64,000 nt of DNA from Nocardioides daejeonensis (GTDB taxonomy: Bacteria > Actinomycetota > Actinomycetes > Propionibacteriales > Nocardioidaceae): the NCBI RefSeq assembly GCF_003194585.1, contig NZ_QHKZ01000001.1, positions 310,001 through 374,000 of the forward strand, read 5' to 3'. The notes beneath the pieces were generated by a model that had not been told where the DNA came from, did no database searches, and worked only from the letters and a program-made list of their open reading frames with translations. The translations under genes and the position numbers were made by a program. This document shows, piece by piece, positions 55,233 through 64,000 of the stretch; position 1 is the stretch's first letter, and each line of letters starts with the position of its first letter.

Positions 55233-56410
55233 GCCGCGCTCGGGTGCAGGCGCACCAGCGGCTGACCGGGCGAGACCAGGTCGCCGTCCTCGACGAGCCA
55301 CTCGACCACCGTGCCGCCGTGCGGGGCGAGCACCGGCGTACGGTCGCGGAGGCTGGCCACGGCGCCGAGGGTGGCGTTGGCCTCCAGGACCGAGGCGCCC
55401 GCGACGGCGGCGTCGAGGTGCCAGGTGCCCTTGATGGGTGAGACGATCAGGCGCCAGGTCGGCGTGCTGTTGACCGGGCTCGGGTCACCGTGGCGCTCCA
55501 CGAACGCGCGGGCGTTGTCGAGCTGGTCGGGAGTCTTGAGGGCGAAGGTCTCCACGCCCTTCAGGGCGCGGCGAGCAATGCCGGTGAGGACGCCGGCTGG
55601 CGGCATCTCCAAGATGCCGGTCACGCCCAGGTCGCGCATCGTGTCCATGCAGAGGTCCCAGCGCACCGGCTGAGCGATCTGGCCGACGATGCGGCGCAGC
55701 ACGTCGACGCCGTCGTGGACGACGGCACCGTCCCGGTTGGAGATCACCAGGGTGCGCGGGTCGTGGGTGGAGACCGACCGGGCGAGCTCGGCGACATGCT
55801 CCACTGCCGGCGCCATGTGCTCGGTGTGGAAGGCGCCGGCCACGGTGAGTGGGCTCAGTCGGGCCTTGGTAGGCGGCTCGGCGGCAAGGCCGGCCAGCTG
55901 CTCCATCGTGCCTGCCGCGACGATCTGGCCGGGGCCGTTGTCGTTGGCGGCGGTGAGGCCGTGCTGGGCGATCGACGCCAGCACCTCTTCACGATCACCC
56001 CCGAGGACGGCGGTCATGCCGGTCGGGGTGGCGGCTGCTGCACGCGCCATCGCCAGGCCGCGCTCGCGGACCAGCACCATCGCCTGCTCGGCGGTGATCG
56101 CGCGGGCACCGGCCGCGGCGGTCAGCTCCCCGACACTGTGACCGGCGACCGCGCCGACGCGGCCGAACGCATCTGCGGGGTGGGGGAAGAGCTCGAGCGC
56201 GGCGACCAGACCGGTGGCTACCAGCAGGGGCTGGGCGATCTCCGTGGCGCGGATCGTCTCGGCATCGGACTCGGTGCCGTGGGTGATCAGGTCGATCCCC
56301 GCCACGGTGGAGAGCCACGCGAAGCGCTGACGGAAGACGGGGTCCTCCAGCCACGGCGTGAGGAAACCGGGCGACTGAGCGCCTTGACCGGGAGCGACGA
56401 TGACGAGCAC
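55229..56410 (-). CDS. fabD: Malonyl-CoA:ACP transacylase (FabD) with C-terminal lipoyl/biotinyl-like extension
   Basis: The 393-residue protein starts VLVIVAPGQGAQSPGFLTPW and has the active-site Ser in GAVAGHSVGELTAA, with GAFHTEHMAPA for the catalytic His. FabD is usually about 310 residues. Here an extra 60-70 residues at the end include ANATLGAVASLRDRTPVLAP and GTVVEWLVEDGDLVSPGQPL, the shape of a biotinyl/lipoyl hammerhead domain but without the lysine-bearing EAMKM. The GTG start at 56410 is chosen because the homologous start of the family falls there. It loads malonate on ACP. Confidence 0.94.
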   Translation of the reverse strand: MLVIVAPGQGAQSPGFLTPWLEDPVFRQRFAWLSTVAGIDLITHGTESDAETIRATEIAQPLLVATGLVAALELFPHPADAFGRVGAVAGHSVGELTAAAGARAITAEQAMVLVRERGLAMARAAAATPTGMTAVLGGDREEVLASIAQHGLTAANDNGPGQIVAAGTMEQLAGLAAEPPTKARLSPLTVAGAFHTEHMAPAVEHVAELARSVSTHDPRTLVISNRDGAVVHDGVDVLRRIVGQIAQPVRWDLCMDTMRDLGVTGILEMPPAGVLTGIARRALKGVETFALKTPDQLDNARAFVERHGDPSPVNSTPTWRLIVSPIKGTWHLDAAVAGASVLEANATLGAVASLRDRTPVLAPHGGTVVEWLVEDGDLVSPGQPLVRLHPSAA

Positions 56411-56502
56411 GTGTCCACTGTGCCTTGTGCAGACTCTCCGACGTGCAGCCGCCACGCACGAAAAGAAGCCCCGAAACTTTGTCGGGTTCCACCAAAAACG
56501 GG

Positions 56503-57738
56503 TTACCGGTCAGTTGCCTGTCCCCAGGAGTTCACCGACGTTCCCCATGTCGTTGCGTGCGCGTGGTGACGGAGCCGCCCCAGGGTGAGTGCGATCGCCA
56601 TGGTGTGGGCATCGCGGGGATCGCTGGGGGAGAGGCCGGTCAGCTCGGTCACCTGGCGCAGGCGGTAGCGGACCGTGTTGGGGTGGACGAAGAGGGCCCG
56701 GCTGGTCGCCTCGACCGACCGGTTCGAGGCGAACCAGGCGTCGAGGGTCTCCAGGAGTGTGCCCCGCGCCTGGTGCAGGACGTCGTAGACACCGGAGACC
56801 AGCTGCTCGCGGGCGAGCGGCTCCCCGGCCAGCACTCGCTCGGGCAGCAGGTCGTCGGCGAAGACCGGGCGGGGCGCGGCCGGCCATGTCGCCGCTACCT
56901 GCTCGGCAGCGACGGCGGCCAGTGCGGAGCGGTGCGCGGAGTCCAGGCCCGCCGCTCGTGGGCCTACGACGATAGGCCCGTCGGCGAAGTGCGGCACCAG
57001 GCACTGGGCGTCGCGCAGCGGATCGGTGACCCCGCCCAGTACCACCACCATCCGCTCGCCCTGCATGGCACACAGGGTGTCGTGACCGTGTGCGCGTGCG
57101 CTGCGGCGTACCCGGTGGAAGGTCTCGACGGGCTCGCCCGCAGGGGCAGGGCCCAGCACCACCACGACGTCGCCGGTGCCGGCCCAGCCGAGGGCGCCGG
57201 CGCGGCCGAGCATGGTGGGATCCCGGTCGGAGCGGAGCACCGAGTCCACGACGAGCGCCTCCAGCCGGGCGTCCCAGGCACCCCGCAGCTCGGCTGCCCG
57301 TGCGTAGACCTCGGCCGTGGCGAAGGCAAGCTCTCGGCCGTAGCGGAGTACGCCGAGGTGCACCAGCTCGGCGCCGGCCGGGTCGAGCACCAGGTCGAGG
57401 TGGGTCTCGACGACGTCGATCGTGAGCCGGACCAGCTCGACGGTCTGCTCGAGCGTGACGACGCCGGCCAACGCCCTCGGCGCCACGCCGAAGACGGCGT
57501 CGGCGATGCCGGGGTCGGCGGCCGCGCCGACGACATCCTCGGGCTGCTCGCGGAACCACTCGATGAATGCCTTGATGCCGGCCTGGACCACCATGCCCAC
57601 CCAGGAGCGATCCTCGGCGGAGAGTGCGGCGAACCACGGCTTCTCCGCCTCCATCTGGGTCATAGCGGCGCTGCTGAGGGTTCCCATCGAGCGTAGAAGG
57701 ACCTGCGCGGCCTCGTCGCGTGGGGAGCTGGCTGGCAC
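56503..57738 (-). CDS. fasR: PucR-type regulator of fatty-acid synthesis (FasR-like)
   Basis: The 411-residue protein has a C-terminal PucR-type helix-turn-helix: SVEATSRALFVHPNTVRYRL and RQVTELTGLSP. The rest is a GGDEF-like/CdaR-like middle domain typical of the family. In Streptomyces coelicolor the FasR activator lies directly upstream of fabD-fabH-acpP-fabF, the same arrangement as here, so it probably activates this operon. There are 92 bp between its end and fabD. Confidence 0.9.
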   Translation of the reverse strand: MPASSPRDEAAQVLLRSMGTLSSAAMTQMEAEKPWFAALSAEDRSWVGMVVQAGIKAFIEWFREQPEDVVGAAADPGIADAVFGVAPRALAGVVTLEQTVELVRLTIDVVETHLDLVLDPAGAELVHLGVLRYGRELAFATAEVYARAAELRGAWDARLEALVVDSVLRSDRDPTMLGRAGALGWAGTGDVVVVLGPAPAGEPVETFHRVRRSARAHGHDTLCAMQGERMVVVLGGVTDPLRDAQCLVPHFADGPIVVGPRAAGLDSAHRSALAAVAAEQVAATWPAAPRPVFADDLLPERVLAGEPLAREQLVSGVYDVLHQARGTLLETLDAWFASNRSVEATSRALFVHPNTVRYRLRQVTELTGLSPSDPRDAHTMAIALTLGRLRHHAHATTWGTSVNSWGQATDR

Positions 57739-57780
57739 GGCCAGAGCCTACGCCGGACACGCCGTCTGCCCGGCCCCGAG

Positions 57781-57820
57781 TGGGACCAGATGCCAGGAAA
57801 CCCCGAAAAGTCTGGTCCCA
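57781..57820. promoter_or_regulatory. Long inverted repeat between fasR and the hydrolase gene
   Basis: TGGGACCAGA (57781-57790) and TCTGGTCCCA (57811-57820) are perfect 10-bp arms separated by 20 bases. It lies between two divergent genes, so a terminator is unlikely; an operator for one or both is the better reading. Confidence 0.5.
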
Positions 57821-57893
57821 TGGGGAAAGATGACCGGGCGGTCAGATATCGAGGGGACTCGACCGCTGGACGCCAGTGAGCCAGGAGGGTGCC

Positions 57894-58865
57894 ATGAGCA
57901 GCGAGTTCGAGGTTCAGTACGTCGACCTGCATGGCTATCGTCGTGCCTACGTCAAGGTGGGCAGCGGCCCGGCGCTGCTGCTGATCCACGGGCTCGGGTG
58001 CAACCACTCGACCTGGGCTCCGGTGATCGAGACGCTGGCCCGGCGGCACACGGTGATCGTGCCCGACCTGCTCGGTCACGGGGAGTCCGACAAGCCGCGT
58101 GCGGACTACTCGATCGCCGCCTACGCCAACGGCATGCGCGACCTGCTCAGCGTGCTCGACATCGACGCCGCCACGATCGTGGGCCACAGCCTCGGTGGTG
58201 GTGTGGCGATGCAGTTCGCCTACCAGTTCCCCGAGCGCACCGAGCGACTCGTCCTCGTTGCTGCCGGAGGCCTCGGCCCCGAGGTGACCCCGCTGATCCG
58301 CGCGATCACCACGCCCGGCATCCAGCCCCTGCTCGCGCTCGCCGCGCTGCCCGGCATCCGGCACCTGGGCACGGCTGCGCTGCGCGGTCTGGCCAACAAG
58401 TCGGTGGCGGCCCTGCGCGACCTCGACGAGATCGCCGACATCGTCGACTCCTTCGCCGACCCGCGGACGCGCACCGCGGTGCGCAACGTGACGCGCTCGG
58501 TGGTCGACTGGGGTGGGCAGTACGTCACGATGGCCGACCGCGCGTACCTGGTCGAGGGACTCCCGATCTGCGTGGTCTGGGGACGCGACGACCTGGTGCT
58601 GCCGGTCCGGCATGCCAACATCGCTGCCGCGCTCGTGCCGTCGGCGCGGATCGAGATCATGCCCAACTCGGGGCACTTCCCGCACCGTGACCACCCGGAA
58701 CGCTTCGCGAAGGTCGTCCAGGAGTTCGTGGCGTCCACCCCGCCCGCGCGGCACGACCCCGAGCGTCGGCGTGAGCTGCTGCGCATCGGCGGCGTCGTCG
58801 ACGCCGAGGCGGCCCGGGCCGGCCGGGCGCCGGTGATCCCGCTGCGCGCGGGCACCGGCGCCTGA
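57894..58865 (+). CDS. Alpha/beta hydrolase
   Basis: The 323-residue protein has LLLIHGLGCNHSTW (oxyanion), the nucleophile elbow IVGHSLGGGVAMQ, VVWGRDDLVLP (acid) and NSGHFPHRDHP (His). It is a typical epoxide hydrolase/esterase-like enzyme. The ATG at 57894 follows AGGAGGGT. It is convergent with aceE, with stops four bases apart. Substrate unknown. Confidence 0.9.
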   Translation: MSSEFEVQYVDLHGYRRAYVKVGSGPALLLIHGLGCNHSTWAPVIETLARRHTVIVPDLLGHGESDKPRADYSIAAYANGMRDLLSVLDIDAATIVGHSLGGGVAMQFAYQFPERTERLVLVAAGGLGPEVTPLIRAITTPGIQPLLALAALPGIRHLGTAALRGLANKSVAALRDLDEIADIVDSFADPRTRTAVRNVTRSVVDWGGQYVTMADRAYLVEGLPICVVWGRDDLVLPVRHANIAAALVPSARIEIMPNSGHFPHRDHPERFAKVVQEFVASTPPARHDPERRRELLRIGGVVDAEAARAGRAPVIPLRAGTGA

Positions 58866-58869
58866 GCCG

Positions 58870-61638
58870 TCAGGCGTCGCCGCCCTCCTGCTTGATCCCG
58901 GAGACCGCCGTGGGGTCGTCGATCCGGTACTTGTCGAACGCCTCCTTGACCGTGGCGGCCGGGATCTCACCGGCATCGGCGAGCGCCTGGAGCGCCTGCA
59001 CCACGACCGACTCCGCGTCGACGTTGAAGAAGCGCCGAGCCGCGGGCCGGGTGTCGGCGAACCCGAAGCCGTCGGTCCCGAGGACCCGGTAGTCGGCCGG
59101 GACCCACTTGGCGATCTGCATCGGCACCGCGCACATGAAGTCGGAGACCGCGACGACCGGTCCGGGTACGTCGGCGAGCCGGCGCGACACCCATGCCTCG
59201 CGCGGCTGCTCGTCGGGGTGCAGCAGGTTCCAGCTCTCGGCCGCCAGTGCGTCGCGGGCGAGCTCGTTCCACGAGGTGACCGACCAGGTGTCGGCTGCGA
59301 CGCCCCAGTCCTCGGCCAGCAGCTGCTGGGCCTTCGCCACCCACGGGAACCCCACGCCGGAGGCCATCAGGCTCACCCGCGGCTTCGAGGTGTCGGCGGC
59401 TGCCGAGACCTGGTGCATGCCCCGCAGGATTCCCTCGACGTCCACGCCCTCCGGCTCGGCCGGCTGGTCGACCGGCTCGTTGTAGACGGTGAGGTAGAAG
59501 ATGACGTTCTCCGCCTCGGCGCCGTACATGCGCTCGAGACCCGACTTCATGATGTGGCTGATCTCGTAGGCGAACGCCGGGTCGTAGTGCACGACCGCCG
59601 GGTTGGTCGCGGCCAGCAGCGGTGAGTGGCCGTCGGCGTGCTGCAGGCCCTCGCCGGTCAGCGTGGTGCGGCCGGCGGTGGCTCCGATCAGGAATCCTCG
59701 GGCCAGCTGGTCGGCCATCGCCCAGATCGAGTCGCCGGTGCGCTGGAACCCGAACATCGAGTAGAAGATGTAGAACGGGATCATGTGCTCGCCGTGGGTG
59801 GAGTACGCCGAACCGGCCGCAGTCGCGGAGGCGAGCGCCCCCGCTTCGGAGATGCCCTCGTGCAGCATCTGCCCCTGCGTGGACTCCTTGTAGGCAAGGA
59901 GCAGCTTGCGGTCCACGGAGTCGTAGGTCTGGCCCGCGGGGTTGTAGACCTTGGCGGTCGGGAACATCGCGTCCATGCCGAAGGTGCGGTACTCGTCGGG
60001 GGCGATCGGCACGATCCGCTGTCCGATGCCCGGGTCCTTCATCCAGTCCTTGAGCAGGCGGACGACGGCCATGGTGGTGGCGATCTTGTTCTTGCCCGAG
60101 CCCTGCTTGAGCTCGTCGTAGATCTCGCCGGCGGGCAGGGTCAGGGGCGCTGCCCGGTCGATCCGCTGGGGGATCGAGCCGCCGAGCTGACGCCGCCGCT
60201 CCATCATGTACTCGATCTCGGCGGCCTCCGGACCCGGGTGGAAGAACGGTGCCTTGCCGGTCGTCTCGTAGGCCTCGGTGATCTCCTTGTCGCTCATCGG
60301 CAGGTAGAGCCGGTCGCGGAACTTGAGCAGATCGGGCAGCTTGAGCTTCTTCATCTGGTGGGTGGCGTTGCGACCCTCCAGAGCCTCGATCGTCCAGCCC
60401 TTCACGGTGTGGGCGAGGATCACTGTCGGCTGGCCGACGTGCTTGGTGGCGGCGTCGAAGGCCGCGTAGACCTTGCGGTAGTCATGGCCGCCGCGCGGCA
60501 GCTTCTCGATCTGCCGGTCGGTCATGTGCTCGACCATCTTCCGCAGCCGCGGGTCAGGCCCGAAGAAGTGCTCGCGGTTGTAGGCGCCGTCCTCCACCGA
60601 GAAGGTCTGGAACGCACCGTCGGGGGTGGTGTTCATCTGGTTGACCAGAACGCCGTCGACGTCGCGGGCGAGCAGGGCATCCCACTCGCGGCCCCAGATG
60701 ACCTTGATCACGTTCCAGCCGGCGCCGCGGAAGTTGGCCTCCAGCTCCTGGATGATCTTGCCGTTGCCGGTGACCGGCCCGTCGAGCTGCTGCAGGTTGC
60801 AGTTGATCACCCAGGTGAGGTTGTCGAGCTCCTCGCGGGCGGCGATCCGGATCGCGCCCAGGGACTCGGGCTCGGCCATCTCGCCGTCGCCCAGGAAGGC
60901 CCAGACCCGCTGGTCGGCGGTGTCCTTGATGCCCCGGTTGGCGAGATAGCGGTTGAAGCGGGCCTGGTAGATGGAGTTGATGCCGGTGAGACCCATCGAG
61001 ACGGTGGGGAACTCCCAGAAGTCGGGCATCAGCCGCGGGTGCGGGTACGACGACAGCCCGGCGTGCGGGCCGTGCTGCACCTCCTGGCGGAAGTTGAGGA
61101 GCTGCTCCTCGGTCAGCCGGCCCTCGAGGAAGGCGCGGGCGTAGATGCCGGGGGAGGCGTGGCCCTGGATGAAGACCTGGTCGCCGCCTCCGGGGTGCTC
61201 CTTGCCGCGGAAGAAGTGGTTGAAGCCGACCTCGTAGAGGGAGGCGCTGGACTGGTAGGTGGCGATGTGGCCGCCGACCTCGAGACCGGGACGGTTGGCG
61301 TCGGAGACCATCACCGCGGCGTTCCAGCGGATGAAGGCGCGGATCCGGCGCTCGACGTCCTCGTCGCCGGGGAACCAGGGCTCCCGCTCCGGGGGGATCG
61401 TGTTGATGTAGTCGGTGCTGCGCAGCGCGGGAACGCCGACCTGCCGCTCGCGGGCGCGCTCGAGGAGACGCAGCATCACGTAGCGCGCGCGGTCGCGGCC
61501 GCGGTCGTCGATCATCGCGTCGAACGAGTCGATCCAGTCCGAGGTTTCGTCGGGGTCGATGTCCGGCAGCTGGGTGGGGAGGCCCTCATGGATGACGGGA
61601 GCCTTCGGTGTACTGAGAGGGGTTGTGGGGTCGCTCAC
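58870..61638 (-). CDS. aceE: Pyruvate dehydrogenase E1, homodimeric (AceE)
   Basis: The 922-residue thiamine-diphosphate enzyme has the homodimeric E1 signatures [19 protein letters not shown] ([20 protein letters not shown]), [15 protein letters not shown], and the cofactor motif [13 protein letters not shown]. It has the C-terminal transketolase-like half with [20 protein letters not shown]. It converts pyruvate plus lipoyl-E2 to acetyl-dihydrolipoyl-E2. The GTG at 61638 is directly preceded by AAGGA, an unusually tight ribosome-binding site, and a four-codon ATG ORF overlaps it. It lies near the fatty-acid genes that use acetyl-CoA. Confidence 0.96.
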   Translation of the reverse strand: MSDPTTPLSTPKAPVIHEGLPTQLPDIDPDETSDWIDSFDAMIDDRGRDRARYVMLRLLERARERQVGVPALRSTDYINTIPPEREPWFPGDEDVERRIRAFIRWNAAVMVSDANRPGLEVGGHIATYQSSASLYEVGFNHFFRGKEHPGGGDQVFIQGHASPGIYARAFLEGRLTEEQLLNFRQEVQHGPHAGLSSYPHPRLMPDFWEFPTVSMGLTGINSIYQARFNRYLANRGIKDTADQRVWAFLGDGEMAEPESLGAIRIAAREELDNLTWVINCNLQQLDGPVTGNGKIIQELEANFRGAGWNVIKVIWGREWDALLARDVDGVLVNQMNTTPDGAFQTFSVEDGAYNREHFFGPDPRLRKMVEHMTDRQIEKLPRGGHDYRKVYAAFDAATKHVGQPTVILAHTVKGWTIEALEGRNATHQMKKLKLPDLLKFRDRLYLPMSDKEITEAYETTGKAPFFHPGPEAAEIEYMMERRRQLGGSIPQRIDRAAPLTLPAGEIYDELKQGSGKNKIATTMAVVRLLKDWMKDPGIGQRIVPIAPDEYRTFGMDAMFPTAKVYNPAGQTYDSVDRKLLLAYKESTQGQMLHEGISEAGALASATAAGSAYSTHGEHMIPFYIFYSMFGFQRTGDSIWAMADQLARGFLIGATAGRTTLTGEGLQHADGHSPLLAATNPAVVHYDPAFAYEISHIMKSGLERMYGAEAENVIFYLTVYNEPVDQPAEPEGVDVEGILRGMHQVSAAADTSKPRVSLMASGVGFPWVAKAQQLLAEDWGVAADTWSVTSWNELARDALAAESWNLLHPDEQPREAWVSRRLADVPGPVVAVSDFMCAVPMQIAKWVPADYRVLGTDGFGFADTRPAARRFFNVDAESVVVQALQALADAGEIPAATVKEAFDKYRIDDPTAVSGIKQEGGDA

Positions 61639-61779
61639 TCCTTCATCGTGGCACGCAGAGTCGCGGTTCGGTATCTACCGTCCAGTAGCGCAGTCTCGCG
61701 CGAGGGGTTGCGCATGGCCGGATCCTCCGGTGGACTACGGCCCAGACATCCGCAGTCCCTTCTAAGGAGAGGCACAACC

Positions 61780-62223
61780 TTGAGTTCCACCCCGGGTGGC
61801 GACGTCACCCAGAAGTCCACCCCGCCGACAGATCCGGCAGCGCGTATGGGGTTCGCGCCCGGAATGATCGTCCAGGAGCTCGGCTGGGACAACGACACCG
61901 ATGACGGCTTGCGGATGGCGATCGAGGATGCCATCGACGCCGACATGGTCGACGGCGACTACGGCAACGTGGTGGATGCGGTCCTGCTGTGGTGGCGCGA
62001 CGAGGACGGCGACCTGGTCGACGCCCTGGTCGACGCGCTGACCGATCTGACCGGCGGCGGGATCATCTGGCTGCTGACTCCGAAGGTGGGCCGCCCCGGC
62101 GCCATCGATCCGGCCGACATCGCCGAAGGTGCACCGGTGGCTGGGCTCAGCCAGACCACCACCGCGGTGGCGAGCAGCGACTGGGCGGCTACCCGCCTGG
62201 TCGCGCCCAAGACCACGCACTGA
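61780..62223 (+). CDS. DUF3052-family protein
   Basis: The 147-residue protein has the family core MGFAPGMIVQELGWDNDTDD, VVDAVLLWWRDEDGDLVDAL and TGGGIIWLLTPKVGRPG. The family is actinobacterial; a member lies beside aceE in Streptomyces too. The start is TTG at 61780, with AAGGAGAGG eight bases before; an ATG at 61714 lacks such a site. Function unknown. Confidence 0.87.
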   Translation: MSSTPGGDVTQKSTPPTDPAARMGFAPGMIVQELGWDNDTDDGLRMAIEDAIDADMVDGDYGNVVDAVLLWWRDEDGDLVDALVDALTDLTGGGIIWLLTPKVGRPGAIDPADIAEGAPVAGLSQTTTAVASSDWAATRLVAPKTTH

Positions 62224-62236
62224 AGAGAAGGAACTC

Positions 62237-63835
62237 ATGGGCAAGATCGGAGCACTGCTGGGCACGGGGGCGACCTCGGCCAAGGTGTTGACCTCAGCGG
62301 GCATCGTGCGCCCGTACTCCCCGCTCACCCTCGCGAAGGTGGGCCGGACCGTGCTCGCCTGGGGCACAGGCCCCGCGGGTGGCTTCGCCTCGATGGCGCT
62401 GCGCAACCCGGACGGGGTGGCACTGGTCGACGAGCTGGGCTCGCTCACGTTCCATGAGCTGCACGCCCGCAGCAACGCTCTCGCGCACGAGCTCCGCAAG
62501 CGTGGCGTGGTCGAGGGCGACGGCGTGGCGATCATGTGCCGCAACCACCGGGGCTTCCTCGACGCGAGCCTCGCGGTCGCCAAGCTCGGTGCCGACGCGC
62601 TCTACCTCAACACCGCGTTCGCCGGGCCGCAGCTGGCCGAGGTCATCGCCCGCGAGCGGCCGCGTCTGGTGGTCCACGACGAGGAGTTCACCGGCCTGCT
62701 CTCGGCTGCGGAGATCGACCAGAGACTGCTGGCCTGGGTCGACGGTCCGACGACCGCCGACTCGCTCGAGGCCCTGATCACCGTCGGTGACCGTTCGGAG
62801 CTCGCCCCGCCCAAACGGCACGGTCGGGTCGTGATCCTCACCTCGGGCACGACCGGCACACCGAAGGGGGCCCCGCGCAGCGAGGCCGGTATCGACGCCG
62901 CGGTGGCGCTGCTCTCGCGGCTGCCACTCAAGTACGGCTGGCGTACGCACGTGGCTGCGCCGATGTTCCACACCTGGGGCTACGCGCATCTCGCGCTGGC
63001 GATGCTGCTCGGCTCGACCGTGGTGGTCAGCCGGCGCTTCGACCCGGAGGAGGCCCTGCGGGTCACCGAGGAGAACCGCTGCGACTCGCTGGTGGTGATC
63101 CCGGTGATGTTGCAGCGGATGCTGCGACTGCCGGCGGAGACGCTCGACCGCTACTCGCTCGACACCCTGAAGGTGACGGCCGCCTCGGGCTCCGCACTCC
63201 CCGGTGACCTGGCCTTGGAGTGGATGGACCGCTTCGGCGACAACCTGCACAACATCTACGGCTCCACCGAGGTCGCCTACGCGTCCATCGCGACGCCCGA
63301 GGATCTGCGCGCGGCTCCGACGAGCGCCGGGAAGCCGCCGTACGCCACCGTCGTGAAGATCCTCGACGACCACGGCCGCGAGGTGCCGACCGGTGAGGCC
63401 GGCCGGATCTTCGTCGGCAACGGGATGCTCTTCGAGGGCTACACGGGGGGCGGCAACAAGGAGATCGTCAGCGGCCTGATGTCCACGGGTGACGTCGGCC
63501 GCTTCGACAGCGAGGGTCGTCTCTACGTGGAGGGCCGCGATGACGAGATGATCGTCTCCGGGGGAGAGAACGTCTTCCCCAAGGAGGTCGAGGACTGTCT
63601 CTGCCGGCACGACGCGGTCGTGGAGGCGGCAGCGATCGGCGTCGAGGACGACGAGTTCGGCAAGCGTCTGCGAGCGTTCGTGGTGGTGGCCGGCGAGGCG
63701 ACCGAGGAAGATCTCAAGGACTGGGTACGGGCCAACCTGGCGCGCTACAAGGTACCGCGCGAGATCGCCTTCCTCGACGAGCTGCCGCGCAATGCAACCG
63801 GCAAGGTGCTGAAGCGCGAGCTGCACCAGCTCTGA
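62237..63835 (+). CDS. AMP-dependent acyl-CoA synthetase
   Basis: The 532-residue ANL-family enzyme has the P-loop ILTSGTTGTPKGAP, NIYGSTEVAYASIATPED, STGDVGRF and DDEMIVSGGENVFPKEVE, with the C-terminal catalytic lysine in ATGKVLKREL. It activates a carboxylate to acyl-AMP then acyl-CoA. The N-terminal YSPLTLAKVGRTVLAWGTGP suggests a membrane-associated medium/long-chain type. The ATG at 62237 follows AAGGAA, 13 bases after the DUF3052 stop. Confidence 0.93.
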   Translation: MGKIGALLGTGATSAKVLTSAGIVRPYSPLTLAKVGRTVLAWGTGPAGGFASMALRNPDGVALVDELGSLTFHELHARSNALAHELRKRGVVEGDGVAIMCRNHRGFLDASLAVAKLGADALYLNTAFAGPQLAEVIARERPRLVVHDEEFTGLLSAAEIDQRLLAWVDGPTTADSLEALITVGDRSELAPPKRHGRVVILTSGTTGTPKGAPRSEAGIDAAVALLSRLPLKYGWRTHVAAPMFHTWGYAHLALAMLLGSTVVVSRRFDPEEALRVTEENRCDSLVVIPVMLQRMLRLPAETLDRYSLDTLKVTAASGSALPGDLALEWMDRFGDNLHNIYGSTEVAYASIATPEDLRAAPTSAGKPPYATVVKILDDHGREVPTGEAGRIFVGNGMLFEGYTGGGNKEIVSGLMSTGDVGRFDSEGRLYVEGRDDEMIVSGGENVFPKEVEDCLCRHDAVVEAAAIGVEDDEFGKRLRAFVVVAGEATEEDLKDWVRANLARYKVPREIAFLDELPRNATGKVLKRELHQL

Positions 63836-63842
63836 GCAGCGC

Positions 63843-64000
63843 TCACACCGCTCGGTAGCAGCTCAGCCGCCGGTCCCCGGCATCCCACTGGGCCTGGTTC
63901 GGGTAGGTGAACCAGAAGGCGGCCTGCCCCACGAGCGGACGGCACTCGGCAGCCGCCAGCTCCTCCCAGGCTCGGTTGCCGGGATGCTGCTCGCCGGACA
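63843..64000 (-). CDS. Partial septum formation-family protein, C-terminus
   Basis: The visible 52 residues read HPGNRAWEELAAAECRPLVG then FWFTYPNQAQWDAGDRRLSC and end YRAV. The FxxxPxxxxWxxGDRxxxC pattern is the hallmark of the septum formation domain, an extracytoplasmic module of actinobacterial membrane proteins. The start lies beyond the right edge. It is convergent with the acyl-CoA synthetase, seven bases apart. Confidence 0.7.
   Translation of the reverse strand, partial: SGEQHPGNRAWEELAAAECRPLVGQAAFWFTYPNQAQWDAGDRRLSCYRAV

Noticed and set aside
59626..62223. Plus-strand open frame of about 865 codons across aceE
   Set aside because: Antisense shadow of aceE; only its last 147 codons (from TTG 61780) are the real DUF3052 gene.

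Overview
The window is chromosomal DNA of a high-GC actinobacterium. The best fit is a member of the Nocardioidaceae (Nocardioides-like). This rests on gene content and order rather than on any marker gene: FasR-FabD-FabH-AcpP-FabF beside the homodimeric pyruvate dehydrogenase AceE and DUF3052, a DUF3145 protein, a DUF222/HNH (13E12-type) gene under a mycobacterial-type SOS box, frequent GTG starts, and tRNA genes without an encoded CCA. There is no rRNA, CRISPR array, insertion sequence or prophage. No gene-free stretch exceeds 300 bases; the longest gaps (214-408, 5398-5592, 6211-6384, 45496-45698) are described in the entries.

Region 1 (about 0.4-16.5 kb) is an accessory catabolic island. 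It holds a nitronate monooxygenase-family flavoprotein, three paralogous enolase-superfamily (mandelate racemase-like) enzymes, a ketopantoate reductase-like oxidoreductase, two TetR regulators, a complete Dpp/Opp-type ABC importer and a fused indolepyruvate-type 2-oxoacid:ferredoxin oxidoreductase. Three copies of one 16-bp palindrome, TTGACRT-N2-ATGTCAA, sit in the three promoter regions and tie these units into one regulon. The likely logic is uptake of a small oligo- or hydroxy-acid-type ligand, dehydration or isomerisation by the enolase-superfamily enzymes, and oxidation of the resulting 2-oxo acid to an acyl-CoA. The substrate is unknown.

Region 2 (16.5-24.1 kb) is acyl-CoA catabolism. 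One minus-strand operon has an acyl-CoA dehydrogenase and two crotonases. A divergent operon has a TetR regulator, an APH-type kinase, an ACAD10/11-like acyl-CoA dehydrogenase, an SDR and a crotonase. The kinase/dehydrogenase/SDR set resembles the LvaA/LvaC/LvaD part of 4-hydroxyacyl-CoA (levulinate-type) degradation. Related TetR-like operators lie in both outward promoters.

Region 3 (24.1-35.4 kb) is mostly housekeeping and metal homeostasis: a MOSC protein, RecO, a MarR regulator, UppS, the zinc-uptake operon znuA-znuC-znuB-zur with Zur-type boxes over an apparently leaderless promoter, a guanidine-III riboswitch ahead of an SMR exporter, glycyl-tRNA synthetase, a lipoprotein, DusB and a secreted SH3-like/peptidase-like protein.

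Region 4 (35.4-49.5 kb) has the SOS-box-linked HNH gene with two small unknown genes, a SigE-family sigma factor with a PASTA-bearing membrane partner, dGTPase, DnaG, tRNA-Asn, a ZIP-like transporter, a PIG-L deacetylase preceded by a hairpin-rich leader, tRNA-Met, a Ser/Thr kinase and an alpha/beta hydrolase.

Region 5 (49.5-64 kb) is the fatty-acid synthesis core: DUF3145, a crotonase, an acyl-CoA carboxylase beta subunit, fabF-acpP-fabH-fabD under FasR, then a hydrolase, aceE, DUF3052, an acyl-CoA synthetase and a partial septum-formation-like gene. Both window edges cut genes. Function calls come from motif recognition by eye; no database search was run.
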